Shown: positions 22,601-33,990 of the stretch, piece after piece
How the letters are laid out: every line of letters starts with the position of its first letter
How positions within the stretch are numbered: the stretch's first letter is position 1
From: Lepidodermella squamata
Taxonomy: Eukaryota > Gastrotricha
NCBI GenBank assembly: GCA_047495785.1
Contig: JBLDXI010000015.1
Coordinates: 372,001 to 436,000 of the forward strand
Reading direction: 5' to 3'
DNA length: 64,000 bases
The notes under the pieces: generated by a model
The model's database searches: none
What the model saw: only the letters and a program-made list of their open reading frames with translations
Told to the model about the DNA's origin: nothing
Position numbers and translations under genes: made by a program

Positions 22601-25600
22601 TAAATTTCTATCGGTAAAGGCGGAAAATTTTTAGTTGGGCGGCATCCGAGATTTCAAGTTTTTCGATTGCATACCTCATACGGTAAATCAAAATCAATCA
22701 AATCAAAAGGTCCTCCCGCGTAAATCACTCTAAAGAAAATGAATTCGAAATCACGGAAAATAGGGTCTAAATCAAACCAAATCAAACCAAATCCAAAGCA
22801 CTGTGCGACGCAACCCTGTTTTCCTGTTTTCCCGACTTGATTCAGTAATAAAAATATAAAAACTGTATCCTTTACTCGTTGTGTAATACTGCGTGTTATA
22901 CCGTAGAGCGGTACAATTTTGAACAAGTACAACTTTGAACATTTTTTCAAAAGTACAATTTTGAACGAACGTTTGCATTGAAAATTTCGTTAATGTTCAA
23001 AATTGTACTTCACACTCACGAAAGTACAATTTTGAACACTTTCATTTTTTTCAATGCAAACGTTCGTTCAAAATTGTACTTTTGAAAAAATGTTCAAAGT
23101 TGTACCCTGTTCAAAATTGTACCGCTCTCCGGTACTGTGTTGCGATGTGCAACGAGACCTACCCGCCCTATGTTGAGGTCATCCGTGTCGGCAGGTATGT
23201 GGTTGCTGAAGCTATAAGCTGTGCCGGCCACGCCATCCCGGTAGCCAGTAATGCGATGAGCGCCGGTCGTGAAATCTACATTTAGCAACAGATGTTGCCA
23301 GCGATTAACAGCTGCATTGCCTGGATCTTTAGCCACCTGCCAACCGCCGCAATTCACAGAGTACGCAAGGGTCATATTTGCTGTGTTGCAGAACATATTG
23401 AGAACAAGAGATGTACCCTGGGTGAGCTGTATTATTGGCTGTACGCCAGCTGTGAAATTCGGAAACAGCATTGCATGGATCGCTATCGTGTAAGGTGGCA
23501 GGGGTTCACTAAGGTTGTAGCCAACCTTATAGCTAGGGAGATAAAGACGCTACACTCAATGAATTAGCAGCGGCCGGTGAGAATCGATACACATTCGAGT
23601 CACCAGTCGACCATGGAAACCCAGCTCCCTGAAGGGGCGTACCTTCCGCAGTTAAAACATTACTTCCATCCAGCGTGGTTAGGCCATTGTTGTAGTCGAA
23701 AGGCGTTGACAGGACGCTTTTCATCGTTGAAGTTATCGGGCATCGCCTCGTAGAATAGACAAAACGGCGCGATAACGCTGTTCCATTATACATTTGCAGA
23801 CACGCATAGCTCGCCGGCTGGCTGCCCGGGCCTCCGATTCTGAAATAGGACCTTTCAGTTTTCATTCCCACGCCCCCGCAGCCTTTCATTGATGCGACGT
23901 ATTCGCCCTCTTGAACCAAGTAGACGAGACTTCGGCCCAAGATAAACACGAATCCAACATAGTTCCACTGGCCGAGTAGCAGCTTCAGTGGCGATGTTAG
24001 CGTCGATTGCGTTGTGTTGCCAAAGCAAGTGAAAACAATTTGAAGATAGCCGGTAGATGAAGTGCTGAGACCCACGTCGAAATTCGTTGAGCTTAACGAA
24101 TCCGTCCAGCCCATCAGCAATCCGCCGAAGCTGATCGGCTTGATATGAAACAGGAGAGAGATTGTGTACCTGGCAGAGAGGCGCGCAGACGACGCATTTA
24201 GCCATAGATAATCGGCTGGAGAGTTGAGGGTCCAGGCACTAAAGAAAGCGAATACAGAGAGTAAGCCGGTAATTCACAAGCCGGATGTAATAAAAGAAAC
24301 GAAAATGGTTTTCTGCTTTCTAGAATCGGTAAATGTCGCAATTTTTTGTCAGCGGCGAAGATTTATATGGGAGTGGGAAAGTTGTGATGAGCCTTTGGGT
24401 CTGTTTGTTAACTTTTTAACTTACCGTAAATTCCGAAATACAAGCCCAGCCGGCCACTTTGATGTTCTTTGTAGTGCCGCCTGGGCTTGTATTTCGGAAT
24501 TTACGGTAACTGCTTTTCATAGCAACATTTTAGAGCTTGGTATATATTAGCTAATAGCAATGATCGATTAAAAAGTTGAAAGTGGCCCTTGCCTTGAATT
24601 GGATTCTAATTAGATGAGGCGATTGCGAGGTCACTTTCACCTGACGGACATAGTCTCATTCACGTTTGTGTCTTAATTGTTCGAAATTCTAATGAAAATT
24701 CTAATTGAATTCTAGGAAATTCCCCCATAAAAGGGTCAAGAGGCCTCGACGCCTCGACGCCTCGGCCCTCTTCCTCAACAGAATTAGGCAGTTGTTCCGC
24801 TTATTAAAGAAATTAAGATTCAATTACGTGTTGCTGTAGCTGAGCACTTTGTCACACGCAGGATTTCCAACCGCTGTGAAAGAACTGTTTGGAGTGACGA
24901 GATCAGCAAGGTTGCAAGCAAACGGAAATAACACCGTAGGGGGCGGAGCTGCAAATACAGCGATAAGCAAAAATTAAAAGTTCCTTTTCCCATGAACTCA
25001 CGAGTCCACGGAGACTGGGCTGTTTGGTCAATCTCAGCGTTGTCTAAGGTCCGTTTGTAGATCTGGATGTTCGATAGCTTCCCAGTCCAGGCGCCCCCCA
25101 TCACGAGGTATGCATTCACCTTGACGGCGGTCGCCGGTGAGCAGTCGACGGCGAGGATCCCACGCATGATGCGATCGATAAATAGGCGAGCTATAGTCGA
25201 GCGACAGTCGAACGTCACAGCGACATGAACCCAGCGATTTTTTCCGATGATTACACTACCGCCGGTGACCGGGAAATTGACCGCTGTGTTATATCCCCGA
25301 GATCGTTCAACCAAAATCAGTCCTGTATCGCTAATCGAAATTCGCATACACGGCATCCAACTAGATGAAAAAACATTGAAATTGGCCTTTTTGGCTTTGT
25401 TACTGAACTCACTTCCCTTGGCTTGAGTTGACCAGATTTAGAATTCCACCAGTGTGCCAAACCCATGCTGCGAAGGTCCATCCGTTACTTTTGTCAACAG
25501 CCAAATTATCCATTGGTAGAAACATCAGCCCAGAGCCTGTCCACTCGAGGGCTGACAAAGCTCGCCCGTTGACACCTGAACTGAACGCCAAAGCACTCGA

Positions 25601-27247
25601 GTAGATTCCATTATTGCCATTGCCACTCAGATCGTCAGCCCGATGCATGATATCCAAAGGCCAGTAGCCATCTGGGACAAGCGTGAATGCCGGGTCCAGT
25701 TGCGGGGTAGTAATTTCTACCGAGGTGATTGTTTTAGTCTCGCCTAAATCAACAGTGACATAGGGCCGGTCGAATGCACTCGCAACACCTGATCGCAATT
25801 TCGTGCAGTTCGTAAAACTCCTCTCTCGGATAACGCGGCTGGCGGTCAAAACTGAGGCGTTAGGAAATCCAAGCATAGGATCTGTGATTTCACCATTTGC
25901 TTTCGCGACAGGGGCTTTGAAAGCTGCATTCGGTGTATACCTCGGAATCGTCTTACAGCCGAGTAGCTCGATTTTGTAACAACGTGCCGCGCCAGAGAAT
26001 GAAAGGGGCTCAGCTTTGAAGAATTGAGCGACGATAGGTCTCGGAAATACAACTGTCGCGATATTGGCTGCGTCGAGATTGCCAGATAGGGTGGTATTGC
26101 CATTGTTCTCCTGAAGTTCAATCCAATTATCACTCGCCCTAGCCTTGTAACTCAGTAGAAAATTTGTGACCCAGGAGTTCAGAGGAGCGCAGCCTTGGAA
26201 TTGGGCAGCAGTTACCACCGTTTGCTTTCTCAAGTCAATTGTCAATGGCAAACTGTTAGCATAGGCAGCCAATCCCCAATTTAGCCTCGAGTGATACGGC
26301 TTTGCTACTACTCGATCGGTCGAAATTTGTGAATCTTCAATTTCATTAGTTTCCATGCCCAGAGGTTCGAAGCATTGGGCTGGAGAGCCTTTAACTGCGA
26401 CCTTCGCTTTGCTTGCAATGCCCGTTCTATTCTCAAATGTGCTGGTAAATTTCACGTGCTTAGTGAGAATCGGCCGGAACGGCGTGAACGCCTTAGTCGT
26501 GCCGCCGACAGGATCAAACAGCTTTTGTTCGCCATGACCATTATTGATCGGTTGAAAGTTCAATCCATCGAAACTCGACTCCATTCTCAGCTTCTGCAAA
26601 CAGTTTGTGCAATAAAGCTGAAATTCTGTCATCCAAATAAAACGTTGAAGATCTATTCTAAACCAAGTACCGACAGGAGCATTCATAGTGAACCCGAAAT
26701 AATGCGTATGCTTCTCGTAAAGATGAGCGAGTTGCGGCCTCTCATCACTGTACACAGAGCTCGAAAAATATGCCAAATCAGTTACGTAAGAATTATCAAA
26801 GTCGACAATTTCATCGCTTGAAACTTGTGGCAACAAACAAGGCGCTGTCCATGCGGATTTAAGTATTGCATCCCATATCGCCGTTACGGCGCAAGATCTA
26901 GCTGAACACTGACGTGATTTCTTCATCAGACCCTCCGATGCCACTGAAAATGATGTTGCATCTGCAGTCGTGAATAGCTGGGCGATCTGCGAACCAGGTA
27001 CATCGAAGGTCCACAGGAGGCAACTTTGATTGCTTACAGTAAATTGGCCAGATTTGCATAGATCGTTAGCATTACACCAAGCCATGCAGTTTACGGCTAA
27101 TTTGACGGAGCTCAGATTTCTAACCAGGTGAATCGAGAGGTTGTAGCCGGCTGTTACTGGCCCGACTGCTTTTCCGGGGTAGATGTTATAGTGAAAACCT
27201 CCAGCAACAACGCTGTGGCATATTGCTGCCGCTATAAGCAAAATCAT
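19636..27247 (-). CDS. DLG1: giant secreted discoidin/LamG protein, frameshifted copy (8 exons)
   Basis: Exons on the minus strand: 27247-25413, 25360-25002, 24948-24828, 24238-23163, 21464-21347, 21295-20988, 20937-20799, 20744-19636. Signal peptide MILLIAAAICHSVVA, then a PAN-like cysteine segment, discoidin (F5/8C) domains ending in motifs such as ELLGC, three LamG-like jellyrolls, further discoidin domains and a fucolectin-like C-terminus (PPLLGRYVRIEK). Exon lengths match DLG3 and DLG4. Oddities: exon 4 has one extra base near 23535-23540 that brings a TAG stop at 23533; exon 6 lacks 21 bp (7 residues after KIVHS); its donor reads GC (AAG/GCAACT). Intron 4 carries a palindromic element. 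It may be a recent pseudogene or contain a sequencing error; splicing and domains are otherwise intact. Predicted role: glycan binding or adhesion outside the cell. Confidence 0.75.
22899..23134. mobile_element. Palindromic element of GTACAATTTTGAAC words in DLG1 intron 4
   Basis: 236 bp whose two arms (about 80 bp each) are near-perfect reverse complements, starting TACCGTAGAGCGGTAC on the left. The word GTACAATTTTGAAC or its complement occurs about eight times. The ends carry TA dinucleotides compatible with a TA target. No ORF. Confidence 0.75.
24421..24509. repeat. Perfect 29-bp hairpin in DLG1 intron 3
   Basis: Left arm 24421-24449 (TTACCGTAAATTCCGAAATA and nine more bases) is an exact reverse complement of 24481-24509, around a 31-bp loop. 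Size and perfection suggest a very young or actively maintained MITE. The termini resemble the AAATACGGTA end at 4401-4410. Confidence 0.8.
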
Positions 27248-28235
27248 TCTCGGGATATGACCGACGTTATGTGGTTTTTCTTTGTTTGCTGATAGTCAGT
27301 TTGCGAAATCGCAAAATTTGTGAACCAGCCTGACTCGACTTTGTTTTTTACACATTCGCAATGCCTATTGCATTGCATGGTAGGTATTGATTGGATAATT
27401 CCTTCAAATTTCGCTGCCACAAATCTGTTTGTAAAAATGTGGAAGCCACAGCGATATTAATTTATTTAATTGAACCATATTTTCTACTGCGTGGGAATGA
27501 ATAATTTAGTGACCGAAAGGTTTGAAACGATTCGTAGGGTGTCAACATTCGACCTGCGCATTTTCTTGCTCGTGCGACATTTTTATTTTTTTTACGCATA
27601 AAAACTTTGTTCTCACAGATTGATCGAGATGACAAAATAGAATCAGCTTAATATATCATGAAATTGATCAAATTCGAGTAACAACGAGATTTCCAATGCG
27701 TTCTCGGGAATAATTAAACGTGGTGATTTTCAGGATATCAATGATCGGCCTGAAATTGGCACAAATTTCAGATGTGAGCTCACATGCTGATAACATGAAG
27801 TATCTGAGATAACTGTAGATTAAGATCAAATTCAGTAAACGTAAAAAAATTGACGAACAATGTCGCTGTCGGGCATCTATGCCGGCAAAACACCAACGCA
27901 CTTGACCCACTTTTTATTGTTGTCGTACGGCAGTGTCACGTGAAACAAGAAACACCTTTTGTTATCAACCTACTTTTCCATCAGGCTTTGAATCGTTCGC
28001 CTGTTCAACTCTCAGGTGTGAAGAGAAATGTTGGGAAGCACTACGACTTGGAATACCAGAGCCTGGCAACGCGGCACGATGCAAATACTTTAAATCCTCC
28101 GGCGCATTAAAGCTGCTAATTATTATTGGAGCTTGCCTTGGAGCGCAAATATGAACCGAGCTTTAGCGCTAAACCTTGGACACTTTATTGATTAGTCCGA
28201 GTGGCTTAAGGGCGCCTTTCACACTTTTAGCATAA
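27248..28235. promoter_or_regulatory. Shared divergent upstream region of DLG1 and DLG2
   Basis: DLG1 starts at 27247 on minus and DLG2 at 28236 on plus, so this 988-bp stretch must hold both upstream regions and could act as a bidirectional promoter. No clear TATA pair was found. Part of it (27984-28154) may instead be a terminal exon of a small gene. Confidence 0.4.
27984..28154 (+). CDS. Candidate terminal exon, Cys-containing protein with hydrophobic tail
   Basis: After an acceptor-like TTTTCCATCAG, one frame reads CSTLRCEEKC, later ARCKYFKSSG, then a hydrophobic end LKLLIIIGACLGAQI and TGA. Several cysteines followed by a hydrophobic C-terminus would suit a small GPI-anchored protein. 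I could not find an upstream exon in matching phase, and a second open frame overlaps it, so this is weak. Confidence 0.22.
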   Translation, partial: GFESFACSTLRCEEKCWEALRLGIPEPGNAARCKYFKSSGALKLLIIIGACLGAQI

Positions 28236-31200
28236 ATGAAAAGTGTTCAGCTTGCAATGAAGGCAATTAGGTCCGTTTTCTTGCTGGTACTTCTTCCGAC
28301 GCTTGTAACGAGCGGGACTAATTTCAAACGGTATGCTAATAACTCGATCATACCGACGCCATCAAGCGGTCTGGGAAACCTAAATGGTTACATGATAGCT
28401 TTGACTGAGCCCGCCCGTGTTGTGTCGATTTGCGCAGCATATTGCTCTAGAAACTCGCAATGCCAATCGCTTCAGTTTCAGAAAAGCACGAAATCCTGTT
28501 CACTGTTTACTATCTCACCCGATGGCTCGAGTATCGCGAAACTGGACCCAAATCCCGACTACGATTCCCTGGCTATAACAGGCCAGAGTGAGCTAGCAAA
28601 ATCAGGGCAGTGTAAGGGTAATCAGTGCGTAACGAGCTGGTACTTCGAAGCAATCAAGCGTGAAATCACGCGGCCGACCTGTTGGAAGGAGTTTGCCAGT
28701 GATCCTGCCCCGACTTGTCCGGTCGAAATGCTGGACTACGACACGAGTTACGTCAGCGACCTCGGCTATTCCTCGAGCTCAATGACATACTGGACGGTGA
28801 CTGGGTACAATCTCTACCAGGAGCCACCTTACCACGCCAGAATCACCGCTGGCCACGTGAATTGGTTTGTCTGGGCTGCAAATTCGCCTGCTGGCCAGTG
28901 GATCAAGGTCGATTTGCAGCGATTTGTTTGGCTAACGCAATTGCGCCATCTATGCCGCTATTCTTATAATCAATGCGCACAGCAGTTTCGAATCGACTAT
29001 TCGCTGGATGATGTTACCTACACAACAGCAATGTCTGGCCGAGCAAAGCAACAAGTTAGAAACTCGAATTATTCAGTTTGATTGACTCATCATCCTTCTC
29101 TTTTAATCACTTAGCTCCTAAACGGCCCATTTACCGGCGTAGCCTCATATCAATTTTTTCGGCCAGTATTGGCGCGTCAAGTCAAGCTAACAATCAGCGT
29201 TGAAAACGGAACAGCTCAATTTTTTCGATCCGGCAAATTCGGATTTATCGGATGCCCTGTTGTTAACTGCTTCGAGTCGTTTGGGGTTGAGAGTGGCGAA
29301 ATCATTGACAGCCAACTAATACCCGCTACACCAATGCAGCAAAGCTACTACTCCAGAATCAACTGGGGCTTGGCGGCCGGAAATAGCCCGAGCAGCATTA
29401 CGGTCGACCTCAGAAAATCGGCTTTCATCCGAGCAGTTCAAGTTCAAGGCTGTTCGAAGACGAATTCCTGGGTAACAGCCTTCGGTTTTCAGTATAAAGC
29501 CAACACTGTCGATAATTGGGTTAATTTGGTGGATAATTTTGGATCAAAATCGTTTACTGGCAATATAGATGGTACAACTATGGTTTTGATAGTGTTCCCC
29601 AGCGCCGTTCTCGCCAGATTTTTCACATTAATTCCTGTTTCATTTTCGACCTCAATTTGCTACCGCTTTGAGCTGCTTGGCTGCAAAAGTTAGTTGACAT
29701 AAAACGTCTGAATTTTGTAAATAATTCATTGCTCCTTTCAGCCCCTCCTGTTTACCTTCGCAACTTGGCAGTTAATGGAATAGTCAATGCGGCAGGTTTC
29801 CATACGGCTCTTTCCGCCCCGAGTTTGATAACGCAGCCGCGAGCTGTTCGACTACAGCACCAGCAAAACTGCACACGAATCACTGGCAATCCAGCCAGCT
29901 CAAGCAGGCCCTACGTCACAATCGATTTAGGGTCAACACAAACGATCAGCTCGGTCGATATCGTGACGCCTAACTTGCCCGGCGTAGCTACCCTGAACCC
30001 TGATGGGCTGTGGCTGTTTGACTATCAGCGAGGGGGCGATGACTTGTCGAGCAACGGCAATCACGCCATCATTCCGCCCAGCTTGAGCTACGTAGCTGGG
30101 TTCGATGGCCGTCCTCTGGGTGCTTTGCAGTGGCCGGGAGCAGAACGAGCGATTCTTGTTCGAACGACTAACTTCAATCTGTTAGATAGAAACAATGGCT
30201 GGACATTCGCAACGTGGATTTACTACCCAACGGGAACTACAGGAAGCATGTTCTTTATGAAGTGCTCGTCGAAGGGCATGTAAGCTGGCGGTTTTATAAT
30301 TATTTTGCTTGATATCCCTATTACTTTCAACAGGGGGACCACGTATTGGCGATTAAACATGCAAATTTTATCTTCGCGGGTGATCAAGGTTGATTACACG
30401 ACCAGTTCAACAGCCAGTTGGTCATGGCCGACGATGGATGTCTACGCGCCACCTGATCGCTGGTTCTTTTTGGCTGTTACTGTCGATTGCAAAAGCGGGA
30501 TGGGCCGCGTTTACATCGATGGCGCTGATCGCGGTATCAACCATATCAGTTGCAGTGCGGCGGACTTCCTAATGATGACTGAGTACTTCGAAATTCGAGG
30601 TCAATGGAGTGGTCGCATCGCCTGCATGCAATTCTACAAGCGGGGCCTTGATCAGTCCGAGATTGAACAAGCCTCGCGTTGTCCCTGGCAGAGTAAGTTG
30701 ATTAGAGGTTCTTTGGGACATTTTATAGGTTTTTCTGACGCAGCGCCCCCGCCTGTTGCAATATACCCCCTGGCCTGTACCTTTACTGACGTAACCAGTC
30801 AGGGACCAAGCTTCACCCCGAATGGCAGCCCTCAATGCTCAAAGATGTACGGATTCACATCAACGTGAGTAATTAGATTTAAAAAGCTAACCATAGCCAT
30901 AGCGTATGGAAATTTTCTAGAGCTTGAAACTTTGCGACCGCAAATGACTTCATATCAATGCCGATTTCCACAGCGCCTGGTAATATCCTGGACCTTCAAT
31001 ACTCATTCACTGTTGTCATTCACGTGATGCAACCCAATGCAGCTGATGGCATTATTCTCGGCTGGTACAGCTCTGCTACTACCCCAGTTGTTTACCTGTC
31101 AATTTCTGGCGGTAAATTGGCTTTGGGCGCGAAATGCCGTGGGGCATCAGGCGGCAGCTCAAATTTCACGACTTCAAGGCAGCTCATTGCTAATCATTGA

Positions 31201-33990
31201 GCTTATATCGCTCTGATCTATGACCACGCCGCTGGAACTTTGCTCACAGCTCTCGACGGTTCCGAGAGTTCTTTAATCTCGTTCCCGTGTTCAAATGGCT
31301 TGGAAACTAACACAAGCCTATTTCAAGTAGGAGGCTCTACACCGGTCAATGTTGCCTGTCTCCATTTCTACAAAACAGCGTTGAATCGGAGGCAAATCGC
31401 GTCTTTGAAACGATGCCCAATTTCTTCGACTGCAGACATGACTGCGGTGGCGAGTGCTCCATTGGATGGCTCATATGGCAGCAAATCAATTACGAACGCA
31501 ACGGCGGGAGACGTTATCACGGCTTCTCTTTATCCCGCTGGTTGATTGAAATACCTTTTGAAATACCCTTACTGTGAATATTTGTAATACAGGCTCTGGT
31601 TTCCCATGGCGAGGCAATACCGTTGATGTTTGGGGTCTGTCAAGCAGCACTACGTCACACTATTACTACTCAGTGGCCGGGAGGACCGACTTGTTATTTG
31701 GCCAGGGTTCATCCAACCCAACGCCATACACGTTCGGCATGTTTTTCTACAGTAAGGAATCTGGAAATGGCGTTACGATACCATTGCTCAGCCTCAACGA
31801 ACCTTCGCCGGACTATTCTAAGATCAACATATGGCCTGTAACACCCAGCGGAATCACGTATAGAGTCAACATGTACGGTACGTCGGATACTACGTACACG
31901 AGCTATACAACCGCAGTGACAAATGTGAGCTCTTACTTCAACATATGGCGGCATCATATGTTGACCTTTGACATGACCCCTGGGGCCATGCGATATGAAG
32001 GATTCTACGACGGTGCGAAGATCGTAAGTGTACCACTGCCTAATGTTAGGCCGGGGCCAATTGGTCGCTTTGGAATCGCTCATGATATGTACCAGAACAC
32101 TCTCGTAACCCGGGGCGATATCGCGTGCCTCACCGTATTCCAGGGCTACCTTAGCCAATATTTAGCGACGGAAATCGCTACACTGTGCCCCGGACCTGTG
32201 TTGCGTAAGTCTTAGGGTTACAAATTTACTTCAACAATAACGTTGTTCCCCTTCAAAAGTTCAAGGACACATCTGCGAAAGCGATTTGAATGTTCGAGCC
32301 ACTGCAAGCTTCAGCTCTGTATTCACATCGGCGGCTGGGGTAAAATTCGACCGGTTCCATCTGCAAAATCGATGGACCGGGGATGCGAACACGGCTGGCT
32401 CAACTCCGTGTTGTTGGCAACCAGCTGCTTCTGATTCAACCCCGATTCTGACTCTCGACCTTGGCGAGGAGCATACGATAGCTTCAATCGCAACCCAGGG
32501 TGACTACTCAACCGGCTTCTACGTCACAAGTTTCCAGATGTCATACGGGACCCCGGTCAACTACTTTTTGTGGGTCTACGAATTGCCGAGACCTACGGTT
32601 GTAAAAGTTAGTCATAAACTCAGCATTTGCTGGTCATAACCATTCAAATTATTTAGGTTTTCGCTGGGAATGAAAATAGCGATGGAGTTATTTGGAATGC
32701 CATTCGACCTTACTTTTCAGCTAGATACGTCCGAATCCACCCTCAAACATGGGTCGGCGGCGTAGGATTGCGAGTTTTACTCCGCGGTTGCCCAGGTAAC
32801 ACAATGATACTTTCACTAAGATCCTCTAGTAACAGAATTGCTCAGATTTCTTCTGCGAGGCCGAGTTGAATGACGGCAACAGCAGCAGTATCAGTGTTTC
32901 CACCACTCAAACACCAGCTGTTGAACCACAGACGTTCACAATCGGAAGCACTGTCGACTTCCGGCCTCTCTCAACTGACCCTCAGCCCTATTTTCAAATA
33001 ACTTTCCCGTTGACAAAACTGATATCGGCTGTCGCGGTTCAATGCAGTGTTGACTCGACATCGTGGATCACGAAATACCATCTCATGGGCAGTTTGGACG
33101 GCATCACATGGACCGGATACGTTTGGCCTCACAACGGTTCGAGGCTCAGAATTTTCGATGGCCCATCAGCCTCAAGCAATCCTAATCCGTTCATATCCTA
33201 TTTGAGCCCGTATCCGTTTCAAACTGCTTCGTTGCGTCTGGTCATCGATGACTTCAATGTAGCCCCGTATGGCAGATTCAGCTTCAAAGGCTGCTCCGCC
33301 CCGAGTTCAGACAACTCATTTGCATCGATAGTCTCACCGCCTGTCGGCAAGGTTTCAGCACGATTGAGCTCGTCAGCCCCAAGCTCAGCTTCTGATGCAG
33401 ACTCCCAACCGCAATGTTCGCAAATCTCTCGAGTCCCCTATGGTAGACGCGTTCAGTTGCAATGTGAAAACGGACCGATTTCTGGTCGATATCTCAGCCT
33501 TGTTGGAGCTAGTCAGGGTTCTACAATTGAGATTTGCCAATTTGGAACTTATTACGACAATGGCACAGATTTCGCTAGGTACAAACTGGTTACGAGTAAC
33601 ATCTCCTCGATTCCAGCTGCGACTCTAACCGCTCTCACCACGCCTGGTCCAAATAGTGTTGGGGCATCACTGATTGCTGGATGGCTTCAGGTCGATCTCG
33701 GTGGCTCATACTCTGTCGGGAAGGCCATTGTCATTACACAGCAAAGTGGATCTTGGGTCGTTGAAAATCAGCCAGGTAGCAGCCAGTTGACCATTAGAGT
33801 CGGCATGGCCTCTGGGGCAAATCTCAGATCGAACCCTGTCTGCGACTATTGGCAGGATGGCAATCGAATCAATGTCGTCCAAGGCCAGGCAATAACAATG
33901 CACTGCTTGCCTGCTTTGAATGGACGCTACGTTTCCGTCGAAAAATATGGCACTGCAACAATTCAAATCTCGCGAATTATGGTTTTCTGA
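28236..33990 (+). CDS. DLG2: giant secreted discoidin/LamG protein with two in-frame TGA codons (10 exons)
   Basis: Exons 28236-29054, 29115-29688, 29742-30279, 30334-30692, 30744-30864, 30921-31540, 31593-32204, 32260-32606, 32657-32795, 32846-33990. The total of 5274 nt is divisible by three. Signal peptide VFLLVLLPTLVTSG after a short basic start; PAN-like segment; discoidin domains; LamG-like jellyroll with RWFFLAVTVDC and GRVYIDG; two more jellyrolls; discoidin domains (GHICESD; EKYGTATIQISRIMVF at the end). Two internal TGAs (30925-30927 and 31198-31200) stand where the other three copies have TGG for conserved Trp. It has three introns the paralogues lack and has lost the one after LamG3. 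Most diverged copy. Either a nearly intact pseudogene or a gene whose stops are recoded. Confidence 0.75.

Noticed and set aside
23094-23170. Extension of the DLG1 reading frame into the palindromic element
   Set aside because: A GTAGGT donor at 23162 matches the exon 4 border of DLG3 and DLG4, so the element is intronic and not coding.
24224-24550. 108-residue plus-strand ORF across DLG1 intron 3
   Set aside because: It runs through the 29-bp hairpin and antisense exon sequence; no support.
31598-32158. Long antisense ORF opposite DLG2 exon 7
   Set aside because: Mirror of a real coding exon with matching paralogue text on the plus strand.
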